64,000 nt of DNA from Bacteroidia bacterium. Its GTDB lineage: Bacteria > Bacteroidota > Bacteroidia > B-17B0 > Aurantibacillaceae. The stretch lies in contig JAOAIP010000041.1 of NCBI GenBank assembly GCA_026414605.1, forward strand, positions 62,001 through 126,000, given 5' to 3'. The notes below the pieces were generated by a model. The model saw only the letters and a list, made by a program, of their open reading frames with translations, was not told where the DNA came from and searched no databases. Positions 27,812 through 35,545 of the stretch are shown piece by piece. The position numbers and the translations under genes were made by a program. Numbering within the stretch: position 1 is the stretch's first letter; each line of letters begins with the position of its first letter.

Positions 27812-28567
27812 TTACTTTTTCACTCCCAGTAATATCAACCTTTCAGAAATTTCAATATCAAAATCATTTAGGGAATAATCTCCCCAAGTAGATATTATGC
27901 CTATCTTATTCCTATCAAACTCTCTTTCAAAAAAACTCTTCGTTAGTAACCTAACTCTTTCTAAATAATTAAATTTATTGTTACCATCTATAACCTGTAT
28001 GTGTTTATAAACAAATCCTTTTTTTATTTCTCTTTTTATTTCAAACACAATATCATCCACCAATTTTGTTTCACGTGGAACTAAATTTTTATTTAAATAA
28101 TTAGCATTTAAAAAGTCAATGAGAATAAGTCCCGATTTCTTTAACGAATTAGACATCACTTTAATTGCTTTTTCTTCTTCATAAACATAATCAAAATATC
28201 CTATGCTTGTAAATATATTAATCGCAAGGTCAAAATAATTTAAATAAAACTCCCTTCGCATATCGTGAATAAAAAAATTCAAATTCGGCAATTGAAAATT
28301 AGATTGAGCAAATTGTATATTGGAATCACAAATATCTGTGCCTATAACATTAAAACCCTTTTTAGCAAAAATATAAGCGTGCCTGCCATTTCCACAAGCA
28401 TTATCCCAAATCAAAGAATTTGGCTTTATATTTACTTTTTCTATAAAATTAGAAATAAAAAACTCTGCTTCAGAAAAATCTCTGTTCTTGTATAAAATAT
28501 GGTAATACTTTGAGTTAAACCAATTTTTGAACCACTCATTGCATACTAATTGTTCCATGTGAAACAT
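27812..28567 (-). CDS. Class I SAM-dependent methyltransferase
   Basis: About 251 aa from ATG 28567; ATG 28585 (overlapping the upstream stop) and ATG 28558 are alternatives. The N-terminus WFNSKYYHILYKNRDFSEAE is typical of a Bacteroidota methyltransferase group, followed by the SAM motif IWDNACGNGRHAYIFAKKG, VIGTDICDSNI and the post-motif INIFTSIGYFD. The target is unknown. It is the last gene of the mnmG-methyltransferase-hydrolase run. Its first codons coincide with a parS-like site (28551-28566) and a second such site (28067-28082) lies inside it. Confidence 0.8.
   Translation of the reverse strand: MFHMEQLVCNEWFKNWFNSKYYHILYKNRDFSEAEFFISNFIEKVNIKPNSLIWDNACGNGRHAYIFAKKGFNVIGTDICDSNIQFAQSNFQLPNLNFFIHDMRREFYLNYFDLAINIFTSIGYFDYVYEEEKAIKVMSNSLKKSGLILIDFLNANYLNKNLVPRETKLVDDIVFEIKREIKKGFVYKHIQVIDGNNKFNYLERVRLLTKSFFEREFDRNKIGIISTWGDYSLNDFDIEISERLILLGVKK
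28067..28082 (-). other. parS-like site 1
   Basis: On the minus strand AGTTCCACGTGAAACA, 15 of 16 positions matching the chromosomal parS consensus TGTTNCACGTGAAACA bound by ParB. It lies within the methyltransferase gene. Confidence 0.6.
28551..28566 (+). other. parS-like site 2
   Basis: TGTTCCATGTGAAACA, one mismatch (position 8) to TGTTNCACGTGAAACA. It spans the start region of the methyltransferase gene. Confidence 0.6.
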
Positions 28568-28568
28568 T

Positions 28569-29519
28569 TTATTTTTTAATAACAAATCCTACAATATTTG
28601 GAATTAAATCTTTTGATAAAGGCAAATTAGGATCTTTATATGTTTCAGTATTTAATTTTTTATCATTAGGGGCATCTACTAAAATATGATTCATATTTGG
28701 GATAAATTTTAATTCAGCATCTTTTTTAAAAGATTTAAGGCGATTAGCATCTGATATAGAAATTTGTATATCGTTTTCACCTTGAATAATCAATGTTGGG
28801 ATATTAACTTTTGACAATTCAACAGCAGGATCAATACATAAAAATGATATCATATAGTTTTGTACAGATTCTCTAAAAAGAAAAGATAACATAGGGGGAA
28901 CATTATCTACTCTTTTACCCTTGGATAGAGAATCAATAATTGGGAAAATAATTTTTTTTGCATTTTCGTGTAAGTTAGACAATTGTCTTTTAATAATTGT
29001 ATCTCCCCTAAAGCCCATTCCATTTAATAAAATCAACTTTTTTACTTTTTTAGTTTTTTGAGCAGCCAGGGTTGAAATTAATGCCCCTTCACTATGCCCA
29101 ATCAAAACAAAATTTTTGAAATTATATGGTGGTTTTGAAAAATAATCTATCCAAAGAAGCAGGTCATTAACATAAGAGTAAATATTTAAACTATCTTCTG
29201 AAGCGAGATCGTCTTTACTTTTTCCAACTCCTCTTTTATCAAAACGAAATGTGGATATGTTATGATCTGATAAACTATCCGCTAACTTCATTAAATAATT
29301 ACTTTCTACACCAAAATCATTATTACCATTTCTATCTGTAGGACCAGATCCAGGGTGAATAATACAAAGTGTTTTATTATTTTTTAAAATCAAACTCCCA
29401 TACAAACTATCAGGATAAGTATAAATTGCTATTTCTTTTTCAACTATATTTTGTGAAAACAGATAGAATGGAAATAAGAAAATAAACAAAATTTTAATGT
29501 GAAACTTTTTGTAACACAT
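28569..29519 (-). CDS. Exported alpha/beta hydrolase
   Basis: 316 aa. An N-terminal hydrophobic signal (IKILFIFLFPFYLFSQ) suggests export. The alpha/beta-hydrolase elements are HPGSGPTDRNGNN (oxyanion region), FRFDKRGVGKSK, the nucleophile elbow LIGHSEGALIS, IQGENDIQI with the acidic residue, and the late NMNHILVD with the catalytic His. Related Bacteroidota proteins are annotated as esterases or peptidase-like hydrolases; the substrate is not predictable. Its start overlaps the preceding methyltransferase by 26 bp, within the mnmG operon. Confidence 0.82.
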   Translation of the reverse strand: MCYKKFHIKILFIFLFPFYLFSQNIVEKEIAIYTYPDSLYGSLILKNNKTLCIIHPGSGPTDRNGNNDFGVESNYLMKLADSLSDHNISTFRFDKRGVGKSKDDLASEDSLNIYSYVNDLLLWIDYFSKPPYNFKNFVLIGHSEGALISTLAAQKTKKVKKLILLNGMGFRGDTIIKRQLSNLHENAKKIIFPIIDSLSKGKRVDNVPPMLSFLFRESVQNYMISFLCIDPAVELSKVNIPTLIIQGENDIQISISDANRLKSFKKDAELKFIPNMNHILVDAPNDKKLNTETYKDPNLPLSKDLIPNIVGFVIKK

Positions 29520-30369
29520 AAATTAAACTTGAATATTCATTGGTTTTAATAGCAGAAAGATTGGATATAAAACCTCTATACATTCCTTTCAAAAACGGGA
29601 AAGAATTTTCTTTATATTTTTCCGAAAGAATAGACACATAAAAAGAATCAAAATACATTGGTTGGATTGTCAATAAATTAAATTTATTTTTTGTAAGATG
29701 GATTATATCTTTTTTTGTGAAATGAAACAAATGTCTTGGTACATCATAACCTGCCCAATATTCTTTATAATATCTTGCATCACAACTATTTCTATTTGGC
29801 AAAGCCAAAATTAAAAACCCTTTCTCTTTTAATAATTTTTCTGATTGACTAATAAATTCATCAGGATTATATAAATGCTCCAATACGTGCCAAAGCGTAA
29901 TTACATCAAATTTTTTATTCAAAGCAAAAATATCAGAAAGAGAAGAGAACACATTTAATTTTTTGCTTAATGCCACTTCCCTTGCTCTTTGACTTGGCTC
30001 TACTCCATAAGATTCAAAACCTTGTTTTTTAGCAGATTCTAAAAAATACCCTGTTCCACAACCAAAATCAAGAATTGTTCCACATGGAACATTTTGCTTA
30101 ACTAAATTTACTTTTTGTAAAACCGTATACTTTCTTACTAAATGATAAATTTTTTCAAAAAAGGTTTGTTTTGTGTCGGAATGAGAAATATACTCGTTTG
30201 ATTCGTAATATCCGCTTATTCTATCTTTTTGGGGATAAGGAAAAGTTTGCCAAAGCCCACATTTCTTACACTCAACTATATTAAAATTTTCTTTTGATAC
30301 AGTGTAATCCTTACAGGTATTAACATTCTTATATTCATTATTTTTACATATAGGACAAATAAAGTTCAT
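29494..30369 (-). CDS. Zn-ribbon plus class I SAM methyltransferase
   Basis: 291 aa. The N-terminus has CPICKN and CKKCGLWQTFPYPQ, a zinc-ribbon-like pair, followed by a Methyltransf_23-type domain: ILDFGCGTGYFLESAKKQG (given in part), GVEPSQRAREVA, ITLWHVLEHLYNPDEF and ALPNRNSCDARYY. It begins 8 bp after the mnmG stop, so it is co-transcribed. The residues just before motif I (NVPCG) are encoded by the third parS-like site (30076-30091). The substrate is unknown; relatives often act in surface glycan loci. Confidence 0.85.
   Translation of the reverse strand: MNFICPICKNNEYKNVNTCKDYTVSKENFNIVECKKCGLWQTFPYPQKDRISGYYESNEYISHSDTKQTFFEKIYHLVRKYTVLQKVNLVKQNVPCGTILDFGCGTGYFLESAKKQGFESYGVEPSQRAREVALSKKLNVFSSLSDIFALNKKFDVITLWHVLEHLYNPDEFISQSEKLLKEKGFLILALPNRNSCDARYYKEYWAGYDVPRHLFHFTKKDIIHLTKNKFNLLTIQPMYFDSFYVSILSEKYKENSFPFLKGMYRGFISNLSAIKTNEYSSLIYVLQKVSH
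30076..30091. other. parS-like site 3
   Basis: TGTTCCACATGGAACA; the minus strand reads TGTTCCATGTGGAACA. Two mismatches to TGTTNCACGTGAAACA, with the palindromic outer GTTCC/GGAAC retained. It lies within the zinc-ribbon methyltransferase gene. Confidence 0.45.
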
Positions 30370-30377
30370 TATCTTTT

Positions 30378-32243
30378 TTATTTAATGATTTGCATTAAAA
30401 GGATATTTATATCGGCGGGTGAAATACCTGAAATTTTAGATGCTTCTTCTATAGTAGAGGGTTTGAATCTTTTTAGTTTTTGACGGGATTCGTTACTTAA
30501 AGATGGAATTTTATCATAATCAAAATCAGGATTAATTTTAAAGTTCTTCCATTTGTTAAGTCGTTCTACTTGTTCTTTTTCTCTTTCAATATAATCATCG
30601 TACTTTACTAAAATTTCTGCTTGAAATATAGATTCTTCATTTTTAGTTGACAAAAAATTTCTCAAAACCTCATCATATTTAGCCATTTCCCTTAAACTAA
30701 CATTTGGTCTTGATAATATATTTTCGTATCTTATCTTTTGTTCAAGTGGGGCAGAATTTATACTTTCTAAATAGGAATTAATTTTTTCAGGAATTGCTGA
30801 GTTTGTTTTTAAGAAATTTATAACCTCTTCTGTTTCTTTAATCTTTTTTTGAACCTTATCATACCTTTCTTGACTTGCCAATCCTATTTTAAAAGACAAC
30901 GGCGTTAAACGAATATCTGCATTATCTTGTCTTAATAATAATCTGTATTCTGCACGAGAGGTAAACATTCTGTATGGTTCGTCAGTTCCTTTGTAAACCA
31001 AATCATCAATTAAAACCCCGATGTATGCTTCGTGTCTTTTTAAAATAAACGGTTCTTTCTCGTTAATTTTCAAATGGGCATTTATACCTGCTATTATACC
31101 TTGAGCAGCGGCTTCTTCATATCCTGTAGTGCCATTAATTTGACCTGCAAAATATAAATTTTCAATAAGTCGTGTCTCTAACGTAGGATAAAGTTGGGTA
31201 GGGGGGAAATAATCATACTCTATAGCATATCCAGGGCGAAACATTTTAGCATTTTCAAGGCCTGGTATTTTTCTTAATGCTTTGTATTGAACATCTTCGG
31301 GTAGGGAAGTAGAAAAACCATTTAAGTATACTTCAACAGTATTCCATCCTTCGGGCTCTATAAATAATTGATGTCTTTCTCTTTCGGCAAAACGAGTAAT
31401 TTTATCTTCTATACTTGGGCAATATCTTGGTCCTAATCCTTTGATTCGTCCGCTAAACATTGGGGATTTATCAAAGCCCGTTTCCAAAATTTGATGGACT
31501 TCTTTGTTAGTATATGTGATAAAGCAGGGCAGTTGTTTTTCTAATGGTTTAGTAATATCTGAAAAGGAAAATTTAAATTCAGGCGGATCGCCATCTTGTC
31601 TTTCTAAAATAGAGTAGTTAATTGTACGGCCATCAATTCTTGGCGGTGTTCCTGTTTTCATTCTGCCGCTTTCAAATCCTAAACTTACTAATTGTTCGGT
31701 TAACCCTTTGGCTGCTGGTTCGCCTGTTCTTCCTCCGCCAAATTGTTTTTCTCCGATATGAATAACTCCATTCAAAAAAGTTCCATTAGTGAGAACTACT
31801 GCTTTTGAATAAAAACGAACGCCCATTCCTGTGATAACACCCAATACTCTTTTATCCTTCACAATAAGTTCTTTGACCATATCTTGCCAAAAATCAATGT
31901 TGGGGGTTTGTTCCAACATTTCACGCCATTTTGCTGCAAAAAGCATTCTGTCGTTTTGAGCCCTTGGGCTCCACATTGCAGGACCTTTACTTCTATTGAG
32001 CATTCTAAATTGAATGGCAGATAAATCTGTAACAATGCCTGAATAGCCACCAAGAGCGTCTAATTCACGTACTATTTGTCCTTTGGCTATGCCCCCCATT
32101 GCAGGATTACAACTCATTTGTGCAATGGTTTGCATATTCATTGTAATAAGTAGGACTTTTGAACCGAGATTAGCAGCGGCAGCGGCGGCTTCACAACCCG
32201 CGTGACCAGCCCCTACTACAATAACATCGTAATTAAATTCCAT
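30378..32243 (-). CDS. mnmG: tRNA uridine-5-carboxymethylaminomethyl modification enzyme MnmG (GidA)
   Basis: 621 aa, normal length. With MnmE it installs the cmnm5 group on U34 of tRNAs reading split-box codons. Seen: the FAD-binding [18 protein letters not shown], the conserved [60 protein letters not shown], and the C-terminal helical domain ending [12 protein letters not shown]. Starts at ATG 32243. It leads a run of four genes (mnmG, methyltransferase, hydrolase, methyltransferase) with overlaps or single-digit gaps. gidA lies near oriC in many bacteria. Confidence 0.96.
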   Translation of the reverse strand: MEFNYDVIVVGAGHAGCEAAAAAANLGSKVLLITMNMQTIAQMSCNPAMGGIAKGQIVRELDALGGYSGIVTDLSAIQFRMLNRSKGPAMWSPRAQNDRMLFAAKWREMLEQTPNIDFWQDMVKELIVKDKRVLGVITGMGVRFYSKAVVLTNGTFLNGVIHIGEKQFGGGRTGEPAAKGLTEQLVSLGFESGRMKTGTPPRIDGRTINYSILERQDGDPPEFKFSFSDITKPLEKQLPCFITYTNKEVHQILETGFDKSPMFSGRIKGLGPRYCPSIEDKITRFAERERHQLFIEPEGWNTVEVYLNGFSTSLPEDVQYKALRKIPGLENAKMFRPGYAIEYDYFPPTQLYPTLETRLIENLYFAGQINGTTGYEEAAAQGIIAGINAHLKINEKEPFILKRHEAYIGVLIDDLVYKGTDEPYRMFTSRAEYRLLLRQDNADIRLTPLSFKIGLASQERYDKVQKKIKETEEVINFLKTNSAIPEKINSYLESINSAPLEQKIRYENILSRPNVSLREMAKYDEVLRNFLSTKNEESIFQAEILVKYDDYIEREKEQVERLNKWKNFKINPDFDYDKIPSLSNESRQKLKRFKPSTIEEASKISGISPADINILLMQIIK

Positions 32244-32266
32244 AAACAGAACAAATAATTGAATAA

Positions 32267-33043
32267 CTATAACAAATTTAATCTTCTAAAAACTTCATCT
32301 TTATAATTTCCTCCAATAGGAATTGTTTTAGGGAAATTTTCAAGAACAAGTTCTTGATTTTCAATACTTTGTATTTTATCTATTCGTACAATAAAGGATC
32401 TATGTGCACGGATAAAATCTTTTTGACCCAGTTTTTCTTCAATAAATTTCATAGTAGCGTGAACAATGTATCTTCCGTGAGTAGTATGAAAGGTTACATA
32501 GTCCTTTAATGCTTCTACAATAAAAATATCTTCAAATTTAATTTTAACCATTTTTCCACCGGACTTAACAAATATCATATTTGCAGAAGGATCTTGATCT
32601 TTGCTTTCTACAATAGAATACAAAAGTTCTTTTTCTTTTTTTCTTTCTAAATCTTTTTTAAACCTAAAAAGGGTAATTTCAATAGCCGACAAAATATCAG
32701 AGTTTTTGAATGGTTTAGTAATATATGCATAGGGCTCTACTATTTTTGCTTTTTCTAATGTAGGCAGATCAGAGTAAGCAGTCAAAAATATAATAGGCAC
32801 ATCGTATTCTTCTTTGATTTTTTGGGAAAGTTCTATACCATTGATATTTCCTTTAATCATAATATCCATCAAAATAACATCTGGTAATTGTTGGGATAAA
32901 TAGTTTAAAGCAGTATCAGCATTATTGGCAATACCTAAAATCTCATAATTATTTTTTAATAAGATGTTTTGAATATCTTTGGCAACAATAGATTCGTCTT
33001 CTACTATTAAGACCTTTGTTTTCTCTTCGTTTGAGTTTGACAT
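32267..33043 (-). CDS. LytTR-family response regulator
   Basis: 258 aa. The receiver domain (about 9-125) has the acidic pair in [10 protein letters not shown], phospho-acceptor Asp60 in DVILMDIMI, Thr in IIFLTAYSD and Lys in YITKPFKN. After a linker, a LytTR DNA-binding domain (about 155-258) follows: [35 protein letters not shown]. LytTR regulators bind direct repeats upstream of targets. No histidine kinase is adjacent, so it is an orphan here. The gap to mnmG is only 23 bp, so some read-through is likely. Confidence 0.93.
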   Translation of the reverse strand: MSNSNEEKTKVLIVEDESIVAKDIQNILLKNNYEILGIANNADTALNYLSQQLPDVILMDIMIKGNINGIELSQKIKEEYDVPIIFLTAYSDLPTLEKAKIVEPYAYITKPFKNSDILSAIEITLFRFKKDLERKKEKELLYSIVESKDQDPSANMIFVKSGGKMVKIKFEDIFIVEALKDYVTFHTTHGRYIVHATMKFIEEKLGQKDFIRAHRSFIVRIDKIQSIENQELVLENFPKTIPIGGNYKDEVFRRLNLL

Positions 33044-33068
33044 AATGTGTTTGTATTTTTAGTATTGT

Positions 33069-33217
33069 TTATGTTATGTTTTACCAGAAAGAACACTTTA
33101 GTAAAAAGTGAAAAGTTGAAAGTAAAAGGAAATATTTTTTAATATAATAATGTAGCGTTTTAATACTTTTTACTTTTCACTTTCAACTTTCAACTAATCA
33201 TCGTGGTTAAGTTTGAA
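33069..33217 (+). repeat. Interspersed imperfect-palindrome repeat, full copy (copy 3)
   Basis: The best-preserved copy of the family: AGTAAAAAGTGAAAAGTTG in the left arm and ACTTTTTACTTTTCACTTTC in the right arm around an AT-rich centre, ending TTAAGTTTGAA. It matches 27650-27788 along its length. It occupies most of the gap between the LytTR regulator and the PD40 gene. Confidence 0.65.
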
Positions 33218-33239
33218 GGGCTGAATAGCACCCAAATTC

Positions 33240-34862
33240 TTATTTTTTCATTAAGAAATCTTTGACCAATGTATAAGTATCTTCTTTTCCAATGGGCAGT
33301 GTGATTTTTTCAGAGGCGGGTTGAAATCCTTTGGCATTTACTTTAATGGTATAGGTCTTATCACCAGGTAGCGTTAAAAAGTACTCTCCATTTTCATTTG
33401 TAATAGTTGAGGACACCAATACATCTTTGTCATCATAAAATTCTACTTTAGCATCGGCTATTCCAAATCCTTCAAAGCCATCTCTAATTGTGCCTTTAAT
33501 TATACTTAAGCCATTTAAGAGTTTGTCTTTTTTATTACCCAGTAATGGATAATTGGATAAATCAATCATATAAATGTCTTTTTCACCAAGACCACCGGAT
33601 CTATCAGAAGAAATGTATGCTACTCTACCTGTAGCATCCATAGAAATAGGACCGTCTGAAAATTCTGTATTAATAGGATAGCCAAGATTAACAGGTTCAG
33701 ACCATCTTCCATTTTCAAATGTTGTTTTGAAAACATCGTAAGATCCCATTGAGTTAGGACCATTAGAAGCAAAGAACAAGGTCTTTCCATCAGGAGCCAT
33801 AAAGAGCCCTACTTCGTCGTAAGGTGTATTTACAGGGCTTCCTAAGTTTTCTGGCTTACTCCATTCTTTGTTGTTGATTTTTTTGGACATCCAAATATCA
33901 GAGTGCCCGAATCCGCCTTTTCTTTCACTTGTAAAAAAGAGTGTTTTGCCATCAGGCGATAAGCAAGCACCACCTTCCCAGTAGGTAGAATTGATGGGCT
34001 TTCCTATTGGTTCAGGTGTTTTCCATTTGTTTTTCATAACTTTTGAAATAAAAATATCGCCACCGGATGCTTCATTATCTCTGGTGTCGTTTTTGTAAAT
34101 AAAAATAATTTTTCCATCTGGAGATATAGATGTAATAGCATCGTGAGCGTCTGTATTGACATTCCCTGGTACAGGTTCGGCAGGTTTCCATTTTTTATTA
34201 ATGGTATCAAAATAAGACACATAAATATCTTGAAAATACTTACCATCTCCTTCAATATCAACAGGAGAGTTGTTGTCTTCGGGGCGGCGAGAATTAAAAA
34301 ACAACATCTTACCATCCGCAGTAATACAAGGCGTTGCATCGTCGTAAGGGCTATTAATGTCTTGTCCTAAATTTATAATTTGAACAGGTATAGGGTTTTG
34401 CTTCATTTTGATAGCGTTATTGCATTGAGAAATATAAACATCTACATCACTTTCTTCTATTTGTTTTTTGGAATTTACTTTTGACTTGAAGGTTTCAAAC
34501 TCCCTGATGGCTTTGTCAAACTCACTTTGTTTTTGAAATAATAGTCCTAAGTAAAGATATGTTTCTGGATTGGATGCACCGTTTTGTTTGGCTTCGTTGA
34601 AGTAGGTAAAAGCATTTTTAAAGTCACCGATTTCATAATAGCAATACCCTATATAATGTGGTAATTCAGAATTGGCGGGATATTTGTCATACAGTTCTTT
34701 GAACTGTTGAATGGCTTTTTTATACTTGCCTCCATACATTGTTTGCTTAGCGATCAAAAGCTTAGGATTATCTAAAATATCAATTTTAGATTTGTTGGAT
34801 TCTTGTGCAAAGATGTTGGATCCTAAAAAAATGAAAAATAAAGGAAATAGTAATTTCTTCAT
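33240..34862 (-). CDS. Exported TPR-PD40-CarboxypepD_reg protein (PorE-like without OmpA domain)
   Basis: 540 aa. The signal peptide (MKKLLFPLFFIFLGSNIFA) is followed by TPR repeats (about 40-140: YGGKYKKAIQQFKELYDKYP, IGYCYYEIGDFKNAFTYFNE), a six-bladed PD40/WD40-like propeller (about 165-435, repeated SPDGKTLFF, TADGKMLFF, APDGKTLFFAS and DIYVS/DIWMS/DVFKT elements), and a carboxypeptidase-regulatory-like beta-sandwich (about 450-530). Proteins such as PorE of the type IX secretion system have this order plus a C-terminal OmpA domain; here the protein ends after the sandwich. No matching OmpA module follows. Confidence 0.85.
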   Translation of the reverse strand: MKKLLFPLFFIFLGSNIFAQESNKSKIDILDNPKLLIAKQTMYGGKYKKAIQQFKELYDKYPANSELPHYIGYCYYEIGDFKNAFTYFNEAKQNGASNPETYLYLGLLFQKQSEFDKAIREFETFKSKVNSKKQIEESDVDVYISQCNNAIKMKQNPIPVQIINLGQDINSPYDDATPCITADGKMLFFNSRRPEDNNSPVDIEGDGKYFQDIYVSYFDTINKKWKPAEPVPGNVNTDAHDAITSISPDGKIIFIYKNDTRDNEASGGDIFISKVMKNKWKTPEPIGKPINSTYWEGGACLSPDGKTLFFTSERKGGFGHSDIWMSKKINNKEWSKPENLGSPVNTPYDEVGLFMAPDGKTLFFASNGPNSMGSYDVFKTTFENGRWSEPVNLGYPINTEFSDGPISMDATGRVAYISSDRSGGLGEKDIYMIDLSNYPLLGNKKDKLLNGLSIIKGTIRDGFEGFGIADAKVEFYDDKDVLVSSTITNENGEYFLTLPGDKTYTIKVNAKGFQPASEKITLPIGKEDTYTLVKDFLMKK

Positions 34863-34935
34863 AATGCTATTTTTTTGCAGAACAAATTAAAGGAATTGTT
34901 TGATACTATGCAAGTAAAAAAATTTTATTTTTTTA

Positions 34936-34968
34936 TTTGGAAGTTACGAAAACTTTTGCGTATAATTG
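34936..34968 (+). promoter_or_regulatory. Promoter of the tRNA-Lys gene
   Basis: TTTG (34936-34939), 21 bp, TATAATTG (34961-34968), one base off TAnnTTTG, ending 16 bp before the tRNA. Confidence 0.6.
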
Positions 34969-34984
34969 CAGCCCCAAACAAAAC

Positions 34985-35057
34985 GATTCCGTAGCTCAGC
35001 CGGTAGAGCATTACACTTTTAATGTAAGGGTCCCGGGTTCGAGTCCCGGCGGAATCA
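34985..35057 (+). tRNA. tRNA-Lys (anticodon TTT)
   Basis: 73 nt cloverleaf. Acceptor GATTCCG pairs with CGGAATC, discriminator A; the D arm contains AGCTCAGCCGGTAGAGC; the anticodon stem TTACA/TGTAA encloses loop CTTTTAA with anticodon TTT; T arm CCCGG GTTCGAG TCCCGG-type. CCA is not encoded. It has its own promoter and terminator and stands alone. Confidence 0.97.
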
Positions 35058-35060
35058 CTG

Positions 35061-35093
35061 AAAGCCCCTCGTTGATGAGGGGTTTTTTATTTT
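35061..35093 (+). terminator. Rho-independent terminator of tRNA-Lys
   Basis: CCCCTC (35065-35070), loop GTTGAT, GAGGGG (35077-35082), then TTTTTTATTTT. The stem is extended by AAAG before it. It begins 4 bp after the tRNA. Confidence 0.9.
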
Positions 35094-35259
35094 GATTAGT
35101 ATGTATTCTTAAAAAAACTGTTTTTCTATAAGTTAGAAATAACACACTGAATAACATGGATCTTTGAGAAAAGAATGGATTTTTTAATCATCTGTTTTAA
35201 TCCGTTTTATTTGTGTCATCTGTATTCTATTAAACTTCCTAATTGCTAATATAATTTCA

Positions 35260-35338
35260 CCCTTTCAGGGCTTCAAATTACACTGTTTAATTTTCACAGG
35301 ACTATGCCCTGTGCTGAGGTATTTTGCCCCTTCGGGGC
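35260..35338. repeat. Hairpin repeat unit, copy 2
   Basis: CCCTTTCAGGG (35260-35270), CACAGGACTATGCCCTGTG (35295-35313) and GCCCCTTCGGGGC (35326-35338), in the same order and with the same intervening words (TTTTCACAGG, ATTTTGCCCC) as the unit at 13324. The remainder of 35094-35545 shows no gene. Confidence 0.7.
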
Positions 35339-35545
35339 TACCAGTATTCAATACATAAGAGATACAGCACTTTTAAATTTGTTCTTCTAAATAAAAATTC
35401 TTTTTGTCAATGGGCTGAATTCTATGACTACAGTACCTTTTTTATTCTTACGAAACTTATTATTTTTGAGTATATAGCATTATTGAATATTATTTTCAAA
35501 ATTATTCAACATTGTTCAGCACCTCAAAAAAGAATTTGCCCAAGA

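Noticed and set aside
29491-29506. GTGAAAC half-site near the hydrolase start
   Set aside because: Only about 11 of 16 positions match parS; too weak to count with the three sites around it.
30378-32053. Frames on other strands or phases within mnmG, uvrC, leuS, rnr and comM
   Set aside because: All lie wholly inside strongly conserved genes and show no recognisable domains or promoter.
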